NCBI RefSeq assembly: GCF_014645315.1
Contig: NZ_BMLQ01000001.1
Span: 553,665 to 617,664 of the forward strand
DNA: 64,000 bases
From: Citricoccus zhacaiensis
GTDB lineage: Bacteria; Actinomycetota; Actinomycetes; Actinomycetales; Micrococcaceae
Direction of reading: 5' to 3'
Shown here: positions 16,759 through 25,032 of the stretch, piece after piece
Numbering within the stretch: the stretch's first letter is position 1
Layout: each line of letters starts with the position of its first letter
Notes under the pieces: generated by a model
Told to the model about the DNA's origin: nothing
The model's database searches: none
What the model saw: the letters and a program-made list of their open reading frames with translations, nothing else
Position numbers and translations under genes: made by a program

Positions 16759-17775
16759 TCAGAAGTCGCCGTAGACCCGGCGCGTGTTGTTCGCCACAGC
16801 GGCGGCAAGGGCGTCGGCCTCCACCCTGCGGGTCTCGGCCATGCCGCGCAGGGTCAGCGGCACCAGGTAGGGGGCGTTGGGCCGGCCGCGCCAGGGATGC
16901 GGGGTGAGGAACGGGGCGTCGGTCTCCACCAGGAGCAGCTCCTCGCGGGCCTCCGCCAGTGCGCCGCGCAGCGCCTCGTTCGCCTTGAACGTCACGGGGC
17001 CGGCGAAGGACATGTACCAGCCGTGCTCGTTACAGATCCGGGCCAGGGCGGCGTCCCCGGAGAAGCAGTGGAAGACCACGCGGTCCGGCAGGCCCGGGGT
17101 GTCGAGCAGGATGCGCACCACGTCCTCGTGGGCGTCGCGGTCATGGATCTGCACGGCCTTGCCGAGCCGGTGGGCCAGCTGGAGGTGCCAGCGGAAGGCC
17201 TCCTGCTGGTCGTCCACCCCCTCGGGCCCGGTCCGGTAGTAGTCCAGGCCCGTCTCGCCCACGGCGCGCACGCGCGGATGCGCGGCCAGGGTCTCGATCT
17301 CGGCCAGCGCGGCATCCAGGTGTCCGCGCTCGGCCAGCCGGGCGGCGTCGTTGGGGTGGATGGCCACGGCGCCCAGCAGCCGGGGCTCGGCCTCGATCGC
17401 CTCGATGGTGAACCGGGCCGACTCCACGTCGCAGCCCACCTGGATGGCGCCGGCCACGCCCACCGCAGCGGCGGCGTCCATGGCCTGGTGCACATTGACC
17501 GCCACCAGTCCGTCCCGGAAGTCCAGGTGCGTGTGGTTGTCCACCACGGGCACGCCCAGCGGCTCGGGGGCCGGCGGGTACTCCAGGCGCCGCTTGCGCT
17601 GGGACTTCTCCTCCGTCGGTTCCCGACGACGGGCACCCCCCGGGCCGTCCGGCCCGCCCGCAGCGGTGGCCGGGTCGGCGGGCTGCTCGACGGCGGGCAC
17701 CGGCCGGTAGGCCTCGGGGACGACAGGCTCGGGAGCGGCGGTCGATGCGGATGCTTCAGAGGCCATGTCCCCCAT
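16759..17775 (-). CDS. TatD-family metal-dependent hydrolase
   Basis: Metal-dependent deoxyribonuclease-like hydrolase of the TatD family, 338 aa from ATG 17775. Metal ligands are seen in VVDNHTHLDF (His81, His83), AVGETGLDYY (Glu), the later IHDRDAH and FHCFSG histidines, and VETDAPFLTPH (Asp). The first 75 residues are a Pro/Ala/Glu-rich extension not found in typical 260-aa TatD proteins. An upstream open frame reaches 17943 but has poor start context. In actinobacteria tatD commonly precedes rpf, as here; the usual metG upstream neighbour is replaced by a TetR gene, which suggests local rearrangement. Confidence 0.9.
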   Translation of the reverse strand: MGDMASEASASTAAPEPVVPEAYRPVPAVEQPADPATAAGGPDGPGGARRREPTEEKSQRKRRLEYPPAPEPLGVPVVDNHTHLDFRDGLVAVNVHQAMDAAAAVGVAGAIQVGCDVESARFTIEAIEAEPRLLGAVAIHPNDAARLAERGHLDAALAEIETLAAHPRVRAVGETGLDYYRTGPEGVDDQQEAFRWHLQLAHRLGKAVQIHDRDAHEDVVRILLDTPGLPDRVVFHCFSGDAALARICNEHGWYMSFAGPVTFKANEALRGALAEAREELLLVETDAPFLTPHPWRGRPNAPYLVPLTLRGMAETRRVEADALAAAVANNTRRVYGDF

Positions 17776-17816
17776 GCTGGCACATCCGACGCGGCCGATA
17801 CCCCGCGGGGTGCCGG

Positions 17817-18479
17817 TCACCGGCCGAGCTCGTCGAACGGGTCCGATATCCGCATCGCCGAGCGGACGGATACTGCGGACTCGACGAAGTCGAGCAAGGT
17901 CGCTGACGCTGATGCAAGATCGAGCGCCTCGTCGGACGCCCATCGGTCAAGGACCCCATTCTTGGCGGCACCGATCAAGTGGGCGACTTCGTCTGCATCG
18001 AATGCCCGGAACTGGCCCAGAGCCTGCCCCTGTCTCAGCAGCTCCGCAAGCGCCACGGCTTCCACACCGGCGACATCATCGAACGCCCGGGTGAAGCTGG
18101 CGTCGCGGTGGTTGGCCATGACTTCAGCCATTGCACGGAACTCGAGGCGGCCCGAAGAGAAGAAGTCCAGCTCCGCGCTGATGCCTGCGCGTAGACGTGC
18201 GGCAGGACCTGCCGCAGCAGAGGTCTGGGCGACGATGTGGTCCGCGCATTCCCGGAAAAGCCGTAGTGCGACCCGACGCAGAATCTCATCCTTACTCCTG
18301 AAGTGATAGGTGATGACCCCTTTGCTGACCCCAGCCTGTAGCGCGATGCGAGCGACGGACGCGGCCGCGTAGCCGACATCAGCCAGTACCTCGGCAGCGG
18401 CACGCTCAATCTGCTCACGCCGGGCACGACCACCGACGGTGCCTCGCCTCTCGCCTGCCGCCTCACCATTCGTCCGCAT
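17817..18479 (-). CDS. TetR/AcrR-family transcriptional regulator
   Basis: 220-aa repressor-type protein. The N-terminal helix-turn-helix (REQIERAAAEVLADVGYAAAS to VSKGVITYHFRSKDEIL, about 21-68) is typical of TetR, with the YHF motif ending the recognition helix. The C-terminal ligand domain resembles the BetI/TetR_C_6 type (DFFSSGRLEFRAMAEVMANH). The ATG lies immediately beside a 16-bp palindrome (18480-18495), suggesting autoregulation and control of the divergent CPBP protease gene. That gene has been truncated, so the regulator may have lost its main target. Ligand unknown. Confidence 0.9.
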   Translation of the reverse strand: MRTNGEAAGERRGTVGGRARREQIERAAAEVLADVGYAAASVARIALQAGVSKGVITYHFRSKDEILRRVALRLFRECADHIVAQTSAAAGPAARLRAGISAELDFFSSGRLEFRAMAEVMANHRDASFTRAFDDVAGVEAVALAELLRQGQALGQFRAFDADEVAHLIGAAKNGVLDRWASDEALDLASASATLLDFVESAVSVRSAMRISDPFDELGR

Positions 18480-18495
18480 GTATCGATTTCAGTAC
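18480..18495. promoter_or_regulatory. Candidate TetR operator
   Basis: GTATCGATTTCAGTAC has two-fold symmetry at 10 of 16 positions (GTA..GA..TC..TAC) and starts at the base next to the TetR start codon, in the 55-bp space shared with a divergent gene. Position and symmetry fit an autoregulatory TetR site; no binding data are available. Confidence 0.4.
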
Positions 18496-18534
18496 GATCG
18501 GACTAGATGATGCGGTGCGCGTCGGGAGGACGAC

Positions 18535-19108
18535 GTGGGCGGAACCCGGGATGTCGACCGCCGGGGTATGCGAGCCGTGAAGCTGAGCGCGTTCTCGGTG
18601 GCCATGGTGTTCACCACCGGACTGCTGTGGTTGGTCGCGGACACGCCCCTGTTTCAGCTCAGTCCATTCGAAAGCCCCGTGGTGAACGGTGTGCTGAACT
18701 ACCAGCTCAGTGCCGTGCTCGTGGCCGGTCTGGCCTTGTCGCTGACGTTCGGGTTCGCCGGGAGGTTTCGGCTCAGTTACCTCAATCTGAAGCGCAGGGG
18801 TGCGCTTCGCCCCTACTTCGCACAGCCCGGGGGCGGGAGGTGGGAGTCCGACGGGTGGTATCTGGGTCTCATCATGGTCATGGTCGTCGGGATGGTGACC
18901 TTCTTCCAGTTCTTTTCGGGTGGGTTCACCTTCCACTGGGCCTACATCGCGCTGGTCATCCCCTTCGCGGCGATGAACGCGTTCACGGAGGAGGTGATCT
19001 TCCGGCTTCCCTACGTCACGATGGGTGACAACGACACGGACTCCCGGGTGTATGGGTTGGTCATGGGATCTGTGGTGTTCGGCGCTGTCATGGGGGGTGT
19101 CAAGTTTT
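18535..19108 (+). pseudogene. CPBP (CAAX-type) intramembrane protease, 3' end lost to IS insertion
   Basis: The first 191 codons of a CPBP-family membrane metalloprotease. Four or five hydrophobic segments are present, and the first catalytic motif is complete: EEVIFRLPYV (Glu-Glu-x3-Arg). The second and third motifs (F-x3-H and H-x3-N/D regions) are missing because an IS256-like element begins at 19109; three foreign residues are added before a stop at 19116. No continuation is found beyond the element at 20479, so the 3' part was deleted. A GTG at 18535 is the likely start; an ATG at 18568 is possible. Such proteins serve in bacteriocin immunity or membrane-protein processing. Confidence 0.75.
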
Positions 19109-20478
19109 CTGTGTAAGGATCCGGTCGGTTATCCGCTCTGCCGGGTGGTCAGAGCGGGAGTCGGTTGGGGAATTGCACGGCGAACGCGTTCAGGGCTTGG
19201 TGCCATCCCTGGGTGCCGGTACCGAGCTCACCACCGCGGTGGTCTCGATGTTCCGGATGCCCAAGTAGACCAGCTTGATCGCCGCCTCATCCGAGGGAAA
19301 TGAGCCCCGGGTCTTGGTGATCTTCCGGAGCTGGTAGTTGATCGATTCGATCTGATTCGTCGTGTAGATGACCTTGCGGATCTCCGGGGTGAACGCCAGG
19401 AACGGGGTGAAGTCCTCCCATGCATTCCGCCACGCCAACACCGCCCCCGGGGCCTTCGCGTTCCAGGTCTCGGAGAAGGCCTCCATCGCCAGCTCAGCGG
19501 CCTGCACGGTGGCCGCCGTGTAGATCGGACGCATGTCCTTGGCCATCGTCTTGCGGTCGCTGTAGGAGGCGTACTTCATCGCTGATCGCAGCAGGTGCAC
19601 CACGCAGGTCTGCACCACGGTCTCGGGGTAGATGCTGTTGACCGCGGCCGGCAGCCCGGTCAGTCCGTCGCAACACAGGATCAAGATGTCCCGCACGCCA
19701 CGGTTGCGGATCTCGGTCAGCACGTTGGCCCAGAACTTAGCACCCTCCGTGGCTCCCAGCCACAGGCCCAGCACCTGCTTGCGGCCCTCCAGGTCCACGC
19801 CGACGGCCACGTGGCAGGCCTTGTTGGCCACGACCCCGCCGTCCCTGATCTTGAGCCAGATCGCGTCGATGTAGACGATCGGATACACCGATTCCAGGGG
19901 CCGGGACTGCCATTGGGCGACCTCATCGGCCACCACGTCCGTGACCCGCGAGATCGTCGCCGCCGAGACCTTGGACCCGTAGATTTCCTGAAGGTGGGAG
20001 CCGATGTCCCTGGTGGTCATCCCTCGGGCGTAGAGCGAGAGGATCATGTCCTCGACCTTGCCCAGCCGGCGGGCGCGTTTCGGGACGATGACCGGCTCGA
20101 AGGAGCCGTTCCGATCCCGAGGGACGGTGATCTGGACGGGACCCTGCAGGGTCTGGACGGATTTGGTGGTCTTGCCGTTGCGGGAGTTGCCGGTCCCGTG
20201 GCCGGCGGGGTCTCCGGCCTCGTATCCGAGGTGGTCACTGAGCTCGGTCTCCATGGCCCGCTCCAGTACGGCCTTGGTCATCTGCGAGAGCAGCTCCTCG
20301 ACCCTGTGGCGGCCCTGTCCGAGGTCTTCGGCGGCGGTCACCAGCGCGTCGATCTGGTCGGCGCTCAGCACCGCGGCCAAGGGGTTCTGGGCATCAGCTA
20401 TTTCGGTCATACGATCGGTCCTTCCAAGAGGTGAAACCCGCAGGTCACACCTCGGTTCGAGACCGGACCCTTACACAG
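19109..20478 (-). mobile_element. IS256-family element
   Basis: 1,370-bp element with 18-bp terminal inverted repeats (19109-19126 and 20461-20478) matching at 17 of 18 positions, beginning CTGTGTAAGG. The transposase reads on the minus strand. The 8 bases on either side (CAAGTTTT and CTAATGAA) do not match, so the usual target duplication is absent. Together with the truncated CPBP gene on the left, this points to a deletion adjacent to the insertion. Confidence 0.88.
19149..20410 (-). pseudogene. IS256-family mutator-type transposase with C-terminal frameshift
   Basis: The open frame (ATG 20410 to stop 19190, 406 aa) has the mutator-type core: YIDAIWLKIRDGG, ILCCDGLTGLP and TTNQIESINYQLRK. 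After NIETT the frame gives an unrelated tail. In the neighbouring frame the family's expected end is intact, RGGELGTGTQGWHQALNAF and then VQFPNRLPL, with a TGA at 19149-19151. Loss of a single C near 19240 explains it. The catalytic domain is complete, so activity may be reduced rather than abolished. A sequencing error is possible. Confidence 0.75.
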
Positions 20479-20695
20479 CTAATGAAACACCCTCCTGTCA
20501 TGCTCTTCATTCTCAACCAGACGCCCTGACCGAACTCCCCGCCGCAGCGGTATCACCATCGGCTGATGAGATGGACCTCGGGCTTCAGACCGCCGGACAG
20601 CTGCGCGCGAGCGGTCGCTACCCGATTCACTACCATGGACAGTCGGAGCCCGACCCTCCACGGCGCCCCTCCCCCTGCGAAAGGCCCTCCTCAGA

Positions 20696-21313
20696 ATGAC
20701 CGACCAGCAAGCCACGGTGCTCTTCGTGTGCACGGGCAACATCTGCCGCTCCGCCTACGGGCATCACCTGCTCGCCCAGCGCCTGGAGCAGGAGGCCCCG
20801 GGCCGCTTCCGGGTCGTCTCCGCGGGCACCCAGGTCAATCCACACCTCACGGTCCCGCAGCAGATCCACGGGCTTCCGGGCGCCGCCGGCCTGCAGACGC
20901 TGGGCACCCACTCTCCCACAGCGCTCAATCCGCGCACGGTGCAGCAGGCGGACCTCATCCTCGCGGCCACCGAGGACCACATCGCCCGGGTCCTGCGGGA
21001 CACTCCGGGCGCGCTGAACCGGACCTTCACCATGACCGAGTTCGGTGCGGCCGCCGAGGCCCTGCAGAACGGGACTCTGCCGGCCTGGGGCGGGCCGTCG
21101 TCGAGCACTGGATCTTTCGAATCCCTGCCCGAGCGGGTCCGCTCCCTGGCGCGCCACCTGGCCCGGCACCGCCCGGTGGTCCGCGGCTCGCTGGACTCGA
21201 TCGACCTGCCGGATCCCTATGGCCGTGAGGATGCCGCCTACCCGGCCATGGCCGAGGTGCTGGAGCCGGCGGTCGGGCACATGGCTCAATTGCTGGCGGA
21301 CCTCGCCCGCTGA
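20696..21313 (+). CDS. Low-molecular-weight protein tyrosine phosphatase-like protein
   Basis: Cytoplasmic phosphatase or arsenate-reductase-fold protein, 205 aa. The P-loop FVCTGNICRS gives the C-x5-R-S motif (Cys12, Arg18, Ser19) at the extreme N-terminus; near the C-terminus DLPDPYGRED supplies the general-acid Asp region. It is longer than classical LMW-PTP (about 155 aa) because of an insertion near residues 110-160. The context, beside pth and an IS element, gives no hint of substrate. The 217 bases upstream, between the IS256 end and this gene, contain no recognisable gene. Confidence 0.85.
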   Translation: MTDQQATVLFVCTGNICRSAYGHHLLAQRLEQEAPGRFRVVSAGTQVNPHLTVPQQIHGLPGAAGLQTLGTHSPTALNPRTVQQADLILAATEDHIARVLRDTPGALNRTFTMTEFGAAAEALQNGTLPAWGGPSSSTGSFESLPERVRSLARHLARHRPVVRGSLDSIDLPDPYGREDAAYPAMAEVLEPAVGHMAQLLADLAR

Positions 21314-21326
21314 CGGTCGAGCCGGC

Positions 21327-21971
21327 TCAGCGCGTCGGCGCGGGGTGGAACTTCTGCTGGGCCTGCTCCAGGGACGCGGTGGCCAGTTCGACCACGGCGT
21401 CGGCGGCGCGGTCCAGGTGGAGGGGCAGCAGCTCGCGTTCGGCGGCGCTGAAGGGCCGCAGGACGAAGTCGGCGGCGGGCTGGCGTCCCGGCGGTCGGCC
21501 GACGCCGACGCGGACGCGGAGGTAGTCCTTGGTGCCGAGCACCTGGGAGATAGACTTCAGCCCGTTGTGGCCGCCCTCGCTGCCGCCGATCTTCAGCTTC
21601 AGCGCGTCGAAGGGGATGTCGAGCTCGTCATGCACCACGATGATGTTCGCCGGGGCCACGGAGTAGAACCGCGCCAGGGCGCCCACGGGGCGCCCTGACA
21701 CGTTCATGTAGCTGGCCGGTTTGGCCAGCAGCAGCTTGGGTCCGCCGGGACGGACATGGGCGGTCCCGACGGCGGCGCCCGCCTTGTGTGCGGTCAGGCG
21801 CGTCCCGAAGCGGTCGGCCAGTTCGTCGATGACCATCTGGCCGACGTTGTGCCGGGTACGGGCGTAGTCGGGCCCGGGGTTGCCGAGCCCGACCACCAGC
21901 CAGGTGGAGGCACCTGAGGCTGACGGGGAGGCCGGAGCACCGGCCCCCCGCGCCGTATCCTGCGTTGTCAC
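21327..21971 (-). CDS. pth: Peptidyl-tRNA hydrolase
   Basis: Releases tRNA from prematurely dropped peptidyl-tRNA. The 214-aa sequence shows the family start [20 protein letters not shown] with catalytic His41, then [16 protein letters not shown], the HDELDIPF motif with its Asp, and [14 protein letters not shown] 20-residue Ala/Ser-rich N-terminal extension precedes the core. It lies 8 bases after rplY, the usual actinobacterial rplY-pth order, and converges on the phosphatase gene with 13 bases between. Confidence 0.95.
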   Translation of the reverse strand: MTTQDTARGAGAPASPSASGASTWLVVGLGNPGPDYARTRHNVGQMVIDELADRFGTRLTAHKAGAAVGTAHVRPGGPKLLLAKPASYMNVSGRPVGALARFYSVAPANIIVVHDELDIPFDALKLKIGGSEGGHNGLKSISQVLGTKDYLRVRVGVGRPPGRQPAADFVLRPFSAAERELLPLHLDRAADAVVELATASLEQAQQKFHPAPTR

Positions 21972-21979
21972 GAGAGGAA

Positions 21980-22585
21980 TCAGCCCTCGGTGGACTCGGC
22001 GGCCGCGGTCTCTTCGCCTTCACCCTCGGTCTCGCCCAGGTCCTGGACGGTGAGCTCGGAGATGGTGGCGATGACGTAGTCGTCGGCCAGCTCCAGTGTG
22101 GTGCCGGCGGGCAGCTGGACGTCGGCACCGAAGACGTGCTCGCCCGCGGTGCGGCCCTCGATGTTGATGGTGACGCTCTCCGGCAGCTGCGTGGCATCGG
22201 CCAGCACCGGCACGGAGGCCTCTTCGAGGTTGAAGGTGGTGCCCGGAGCGGCTTCACCCTCGACGTGCACCCACACGTCCACGACGACCTTCTCGCCGCG
22301 CTGGACGACGATGAGGTCCAGGTGATCGATGGTCTGCTTGATGAAGTTGCGCTGGATGGCCTTCGGCAGCACCAGGTGCTCCTCGCCGTCGCGGACCACG
22401 GTCAGCAGGGCGTTGGGGTTACGGACGGCCAGGGAGGTCTGCTGGGCCGGCATCAGCAGGTGCACGGGGTCGCCGCCGTGGCCGTAGACCACGGCGGGGA
22501 TCAGCCCGTCGCGGCGGGCCTGGCGGGATGCGCCCTTGCCGAAGTCCTCGCGCAGGGTGACCTGGATCTTGGTGTTGTCGCTCAT
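21980..22585 (-). CDS. rplY: 50S ribosomal protein L25/general stress protein Ctc
   Basis: Ribosomal protein bL25 of the long Ctc type, 201 aa. It binds 5S rRNA through the N-terminal domain (residues 1-95; [17 protein letters not shown] is diagnostic) and has the C-terminal TL5-like beta domain (about 100-180) followed by a Glu-rich tail. AGGAGG precedes the ATG at 22585 by 6 bases; a frame extending to 22942 is ignored because it lacks a start signal and overlaps the divergent gene. It is followed by pth. Confidence 0.95.
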   Translation of the reverse strand: MSDNTKIQVTLREDFGKGASRQARRDGLIPAVVYGHGGDPVHLLMPAQQTSLAVRNPNALLTVVRDGEEHLVLPKAIQRNFIKQTIDHLDLIVVQRGEKVVVDVWVHVEGEAAPGTTFNLEEASVPVLADATQLPESVTINIEGRTAGEHVFGADVQLPAGTTLELADDYVIATISELTVQDLGETEGEGEETAAAESTEG

Positions 22586-22719
22586 GGTGTTCCTCCTGTA
22601 CTTCTTCATCCGCGGCCACGGTGGTGGCGGCGGGCCTTCCAGGCAGGAAAACAGCCGTGCAGTACGGCAGCCTCGTCGATCACGGAGCGGAAAGCTCCCT
22701 CGCCTGGGCAACGCCGACC

Positions 22720-22735
22720 ATCCTACCAGTAGGCT
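22720..22735. promoter_or_regulatory. Back-to-back -10 boxes for rplY and the MoxR operon
   Basis: ATCCTA (22720-22725) reads as TAGGAT towards rplY, and TAGGCT (22730-22735) reads towards the MoxR gene, with 4 bases between. The two promoters would share upstream DNA and could compete. The rplY transcript would carry a leader of roughly 130 bases; no known leader element was recognised in it. Confidence 0.4.
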
Positions 22736-22772
22736 GGGTTCCCGAGGGACCCGCACCAGCGCAGGAGGATCC

Positions 22773-23831
22773 GTGGACGTGTCAACCGCCAGGCAGGAGC
22801 ACGAGGACGGAGCCGGCCAACGGCACGAGGACGGTCCCGGAAGCGGCTCGCGGCAGGGCGACTCGTGGGCGGCAGGCGGTGAGCGGCTGACGGCCGCCAC
22901 GGCGGCGATGCTGCACGCCATGGACTCCGTGGTGGACGGCAAGCATCAGGCGGTCCGCACCGCCCTGCTGGTCCTGCTGGCCGGTGGCCACCTGCTCGTA
23001 GAGGACGTCCCGGGCGTGGGCAAGACCCTGCTGGCCCGGGCCCTGGCCCGGACCGTGGGCGGGAAGGTCAATCGCATCCAGTTCACCCCGGACCTGCTGC
23101 CCGGGGACGTCACCGGCGTCTCGGTGTTCAACCAGGACCGCCACACCTTCGAGTTCCGCCCGGGAGCGGTGTTCGCCAACATCGTCATCGGGGACGAGAT
23201 CAACCGCGCCTCGGCCAAGACCCAGTCCGCCCTGCTCGAGTGCATGGAGGAGCACCAGGTCACCGTGGACGGGACCACCCACCGGCTCGAGGAACCGTTC
23301 ATGGTGGTGGCCACCCAGAATCCGGTGGAGTCCGAGGGGACCTATCCCCTGCCAGAGGCTCAGCGGGACCGGTTCATGGCCCGCATCACCATGGGCTATC
23401 CGGACCCAGAGGCCGAGCTGCAGATGCTCCGCACGCACCAGGAACCGCTGCCCTCCTCCGCCCCCGTGAACCGCTTGGCCCCCGTGACCACCACGCAGGA
23501 GGTCCTGCAGATGATCGAGGCGGTGTCCCGCGTGCACGTCTCCGAGGCCGTCGCCCGGTACGTGATCGATCTGGGCCGTGCCAGCCGTGAGCACCCGGAT
23601 GTCCTCGTCGGCGCGAGCCCCCGGTCTTTGCTGCAGCTGCTCCGGGCGGCCAAGGCCGAGGCCGCGATCAGCGGCCGGTCCTTCACCACGCCCCAGGACG
23701 TGGCCGGCGTCGTGCCCGTGGTGTTCCCGCACCGGCTGATGCTCCGGCGTCGCTCCACGCAGGAGGCCGCACAGGCCGACGCGACCACGCAGCGGATCCT
23801 GCACTCGGTCCCGGTGCCGGCCGGCCCGTGA
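22773..23831 (+). CDS. MoxR-family AAA+ ATPase
   Basis: Chaperone-like AAA+ ATPase, 352 aa, which works with DUF58/VWA partners. Walker A is EDVPGVGKT (about 77-85), Walker B is IVIGDEINRASAKTQSALLE with MEEHQVTVDG sensor region following, and NPVESEGTYPLPEAQRDRF is the family hallmark. The first 35 residues are hydrophilic and probably disordered. GTG 22773 lies 4 bases after AGGAGG; GTG 22779 is an equally plausible start. It heads an operon with the DUF58 and transglutaminase genes, a conserved trio of uncertain function, likely envelope-linked. Confidence 0.92.
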   Translation: MDVSTARQEHEDGAGQRHEDGPGSGSRQGDSWAAGGERLTAATAAMLHAMDSVVDGKHQAVRTALLVLLAGGHLLVEDVPGVGKTLLARALARTVGGKVNRIQFTPDLLPGDVTGVSVFNQDRHTFEFRPGAVFANIVIGDEINRASAKTQSALLECMEEHQVTVDGTTHRLEEPFMVVATQNPVESEGTYPLPEAQRDRFMARITMGYPDPEAELQMLRTHQEPLPSSAPVNRLAPVTTTQEVLQMIEAVSRVHVSEAVARYVIDLGRASREHPDVLVGASPRSLLQLLRAAKAEAAISGRSFTTPQDVAGVVPVVFPHRLMLRRRSTQEAAQADATTQRILHSVPVPAGP

Positions 23832-23865
23832 TGTCCTGAGCCGCTCCGAGACGATCCCCTCCGCC

Positions 23866-25032
23866 ATGGCCTCCGCTCCCCCCTCCCGGCGCACCTCCGC
23901 CCGTACCACCCGTCGATCCGCCGCGGGCGCCTCCTCCCCGACCGCACCCCGGCCGACGCCACGCGGGCTGGCCCTGACCGTGGCGGCGGCCCTGCTCGTG
24001 GTGGTGGGGCTCGCCCTGGGCCGGCGTGAGGCCGTCGCGCTGGGACTCTTCCTGGCCGTCGTCGTCGCGGTGTCCTGTGCGGTGCTGGCCGTGCGGACCG
24101 TGCTGGCCCGGCGCATCCGGCTGACGCGGTCCGTGGTACCCGGCGCGCTGACAGTGGGCGGCAGCACGCAGATCACCTTCGACGGCACGGTGCCCGGCCT
24201 GGCGGATGCGCTCCCCGGCGGCCGGCCGGTTCCCGTCCCGCAGGGCGGCTACCGGTGGCGGGCCCGCGAGCGCGGGGTGTACGACGTCGGCCCGGCCCTG
24301 GCCCGCCTGTCCGGCCCCTTCGGCCTGTGGTCGGCCCGAGCCCAGGTCGCCGGGACCAGCAGGGTCCAGGTGGAGCCCCTGCCACTGGAGGACGACGAGC
24401 TCGACCGGGTCCTGCGGGCCGGCGTCGGTGAGCACGACGCCGCCGACCTGCTGGGCAGCCAGGCCGCCCCGGACGACCTGCTGGTGCGCGAGCACCGGGA
24501 CGGAGACGCGCTGACCCGCGTCCACTGGGGCGCGACCGCCCGGACCGGCCGGCTCATGGTGCGTCAGGAGGAGTGGGCTCACGACCCCTGGGCGGTGGTG
24601 GTCCTGGACTGCCGCGCGGTCTCCTTCGCCGCCGAGCGGTTCGATGTGGACGGCGGTGCCGGCCGCCACTGGCAGAGTTCCCCCGGGTTCGAGCGGGCCC
24701 TGCAGGCAGCGGCAGCCCTCATCCTGCGGCTGCAGGACGCCGGCCACCAGGTGCTGCTGATGGACCAGGACGGCCACGCCCTGGACCCGTCCCTGGCACC
24801 GGCCGTCCTCGAACCGTCCTTCCGGGAGGCCACGTGGCCGGCCGCACTGCCGGGCGAGGCAGCCGCCGTCGTCGCCCTGCTCGGGACCGCTGTGGGGCAG
24901 GACCTCCCCGTGCTGGCCACCGTGCCGCACCACCTGCAGCGGGTGGCCGTGCTGTTCGGGACGGAGGGCCGCCGGGATGCCGCCGAGCGGTTGGAGGCCG
25001 GCGGCTGGCTCGTGGCGGAGGGCGGCTCATGA
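23866..25032 (+). CDS. DUF58 domain membrane protein
   Basis: 388-aa protein with two adjacent N-terminal membrane segments (about residues 34-75) and a cytoplasmic DUF58 region. The DUF58 hallmark is visible as DLLVREHRDGDALTRVHWGATARTG, followed by a VWA-like fold (WAVVVLDCRAVSF). Partner of the MoxR ATPase encoded 34 bases upstream. Its stop overlaps the next gene's ATG (25029-25032), so the DUF58 and transglutaminase proteins are translationally coupled. Biochemical role unknown. Confidence 0.88.
   Translation: MASAPPSRRTSARTTRRSAAGASSPTAPRPTPRGLALTVAAALLVVVGLALGRREAVALGLFLAVVVAVSCAVLAVRTVLARRIRLTRSVVPGALTVGGSTQITFDGTVPGLADALPGGRPVPVPQGGYRWRARERGVYDVGPALARLSGPFGLWSARAQVAGTSRVQVEPLPLEDDELDRVLRAGVGEHDAADLLGSQAAPDDLLVREHRDGDALTRVHWGATARTGRLMVRQEEWAHDPWAVVVLDCRAVSFAAERFDVDGGAGRHWQSSPGFERALQAAAALILRLQDAGHQVLLMDQDGHALDPSLAPAVLEPSFREATWPAALPGEAAAVVALLGTAVGQDLPVLATVPHHLQRVAVLFGTEGRRDAAERLEAGGWLVAEGGS

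Noticed and set aside
19101-20486. 8-bp target duplication at the IS256 element
   Set aside because: The two flanks CAAGTTTT and CTAATGAA do not match; interpreted as deletion instead.
20479-20742. Short minus-strand frame between the IS256 end and the phosphatase gene
   Set aside because: Arg-rich, overlaps the phosphatase start, no ribosome site; probably non-coding remnant DNA.
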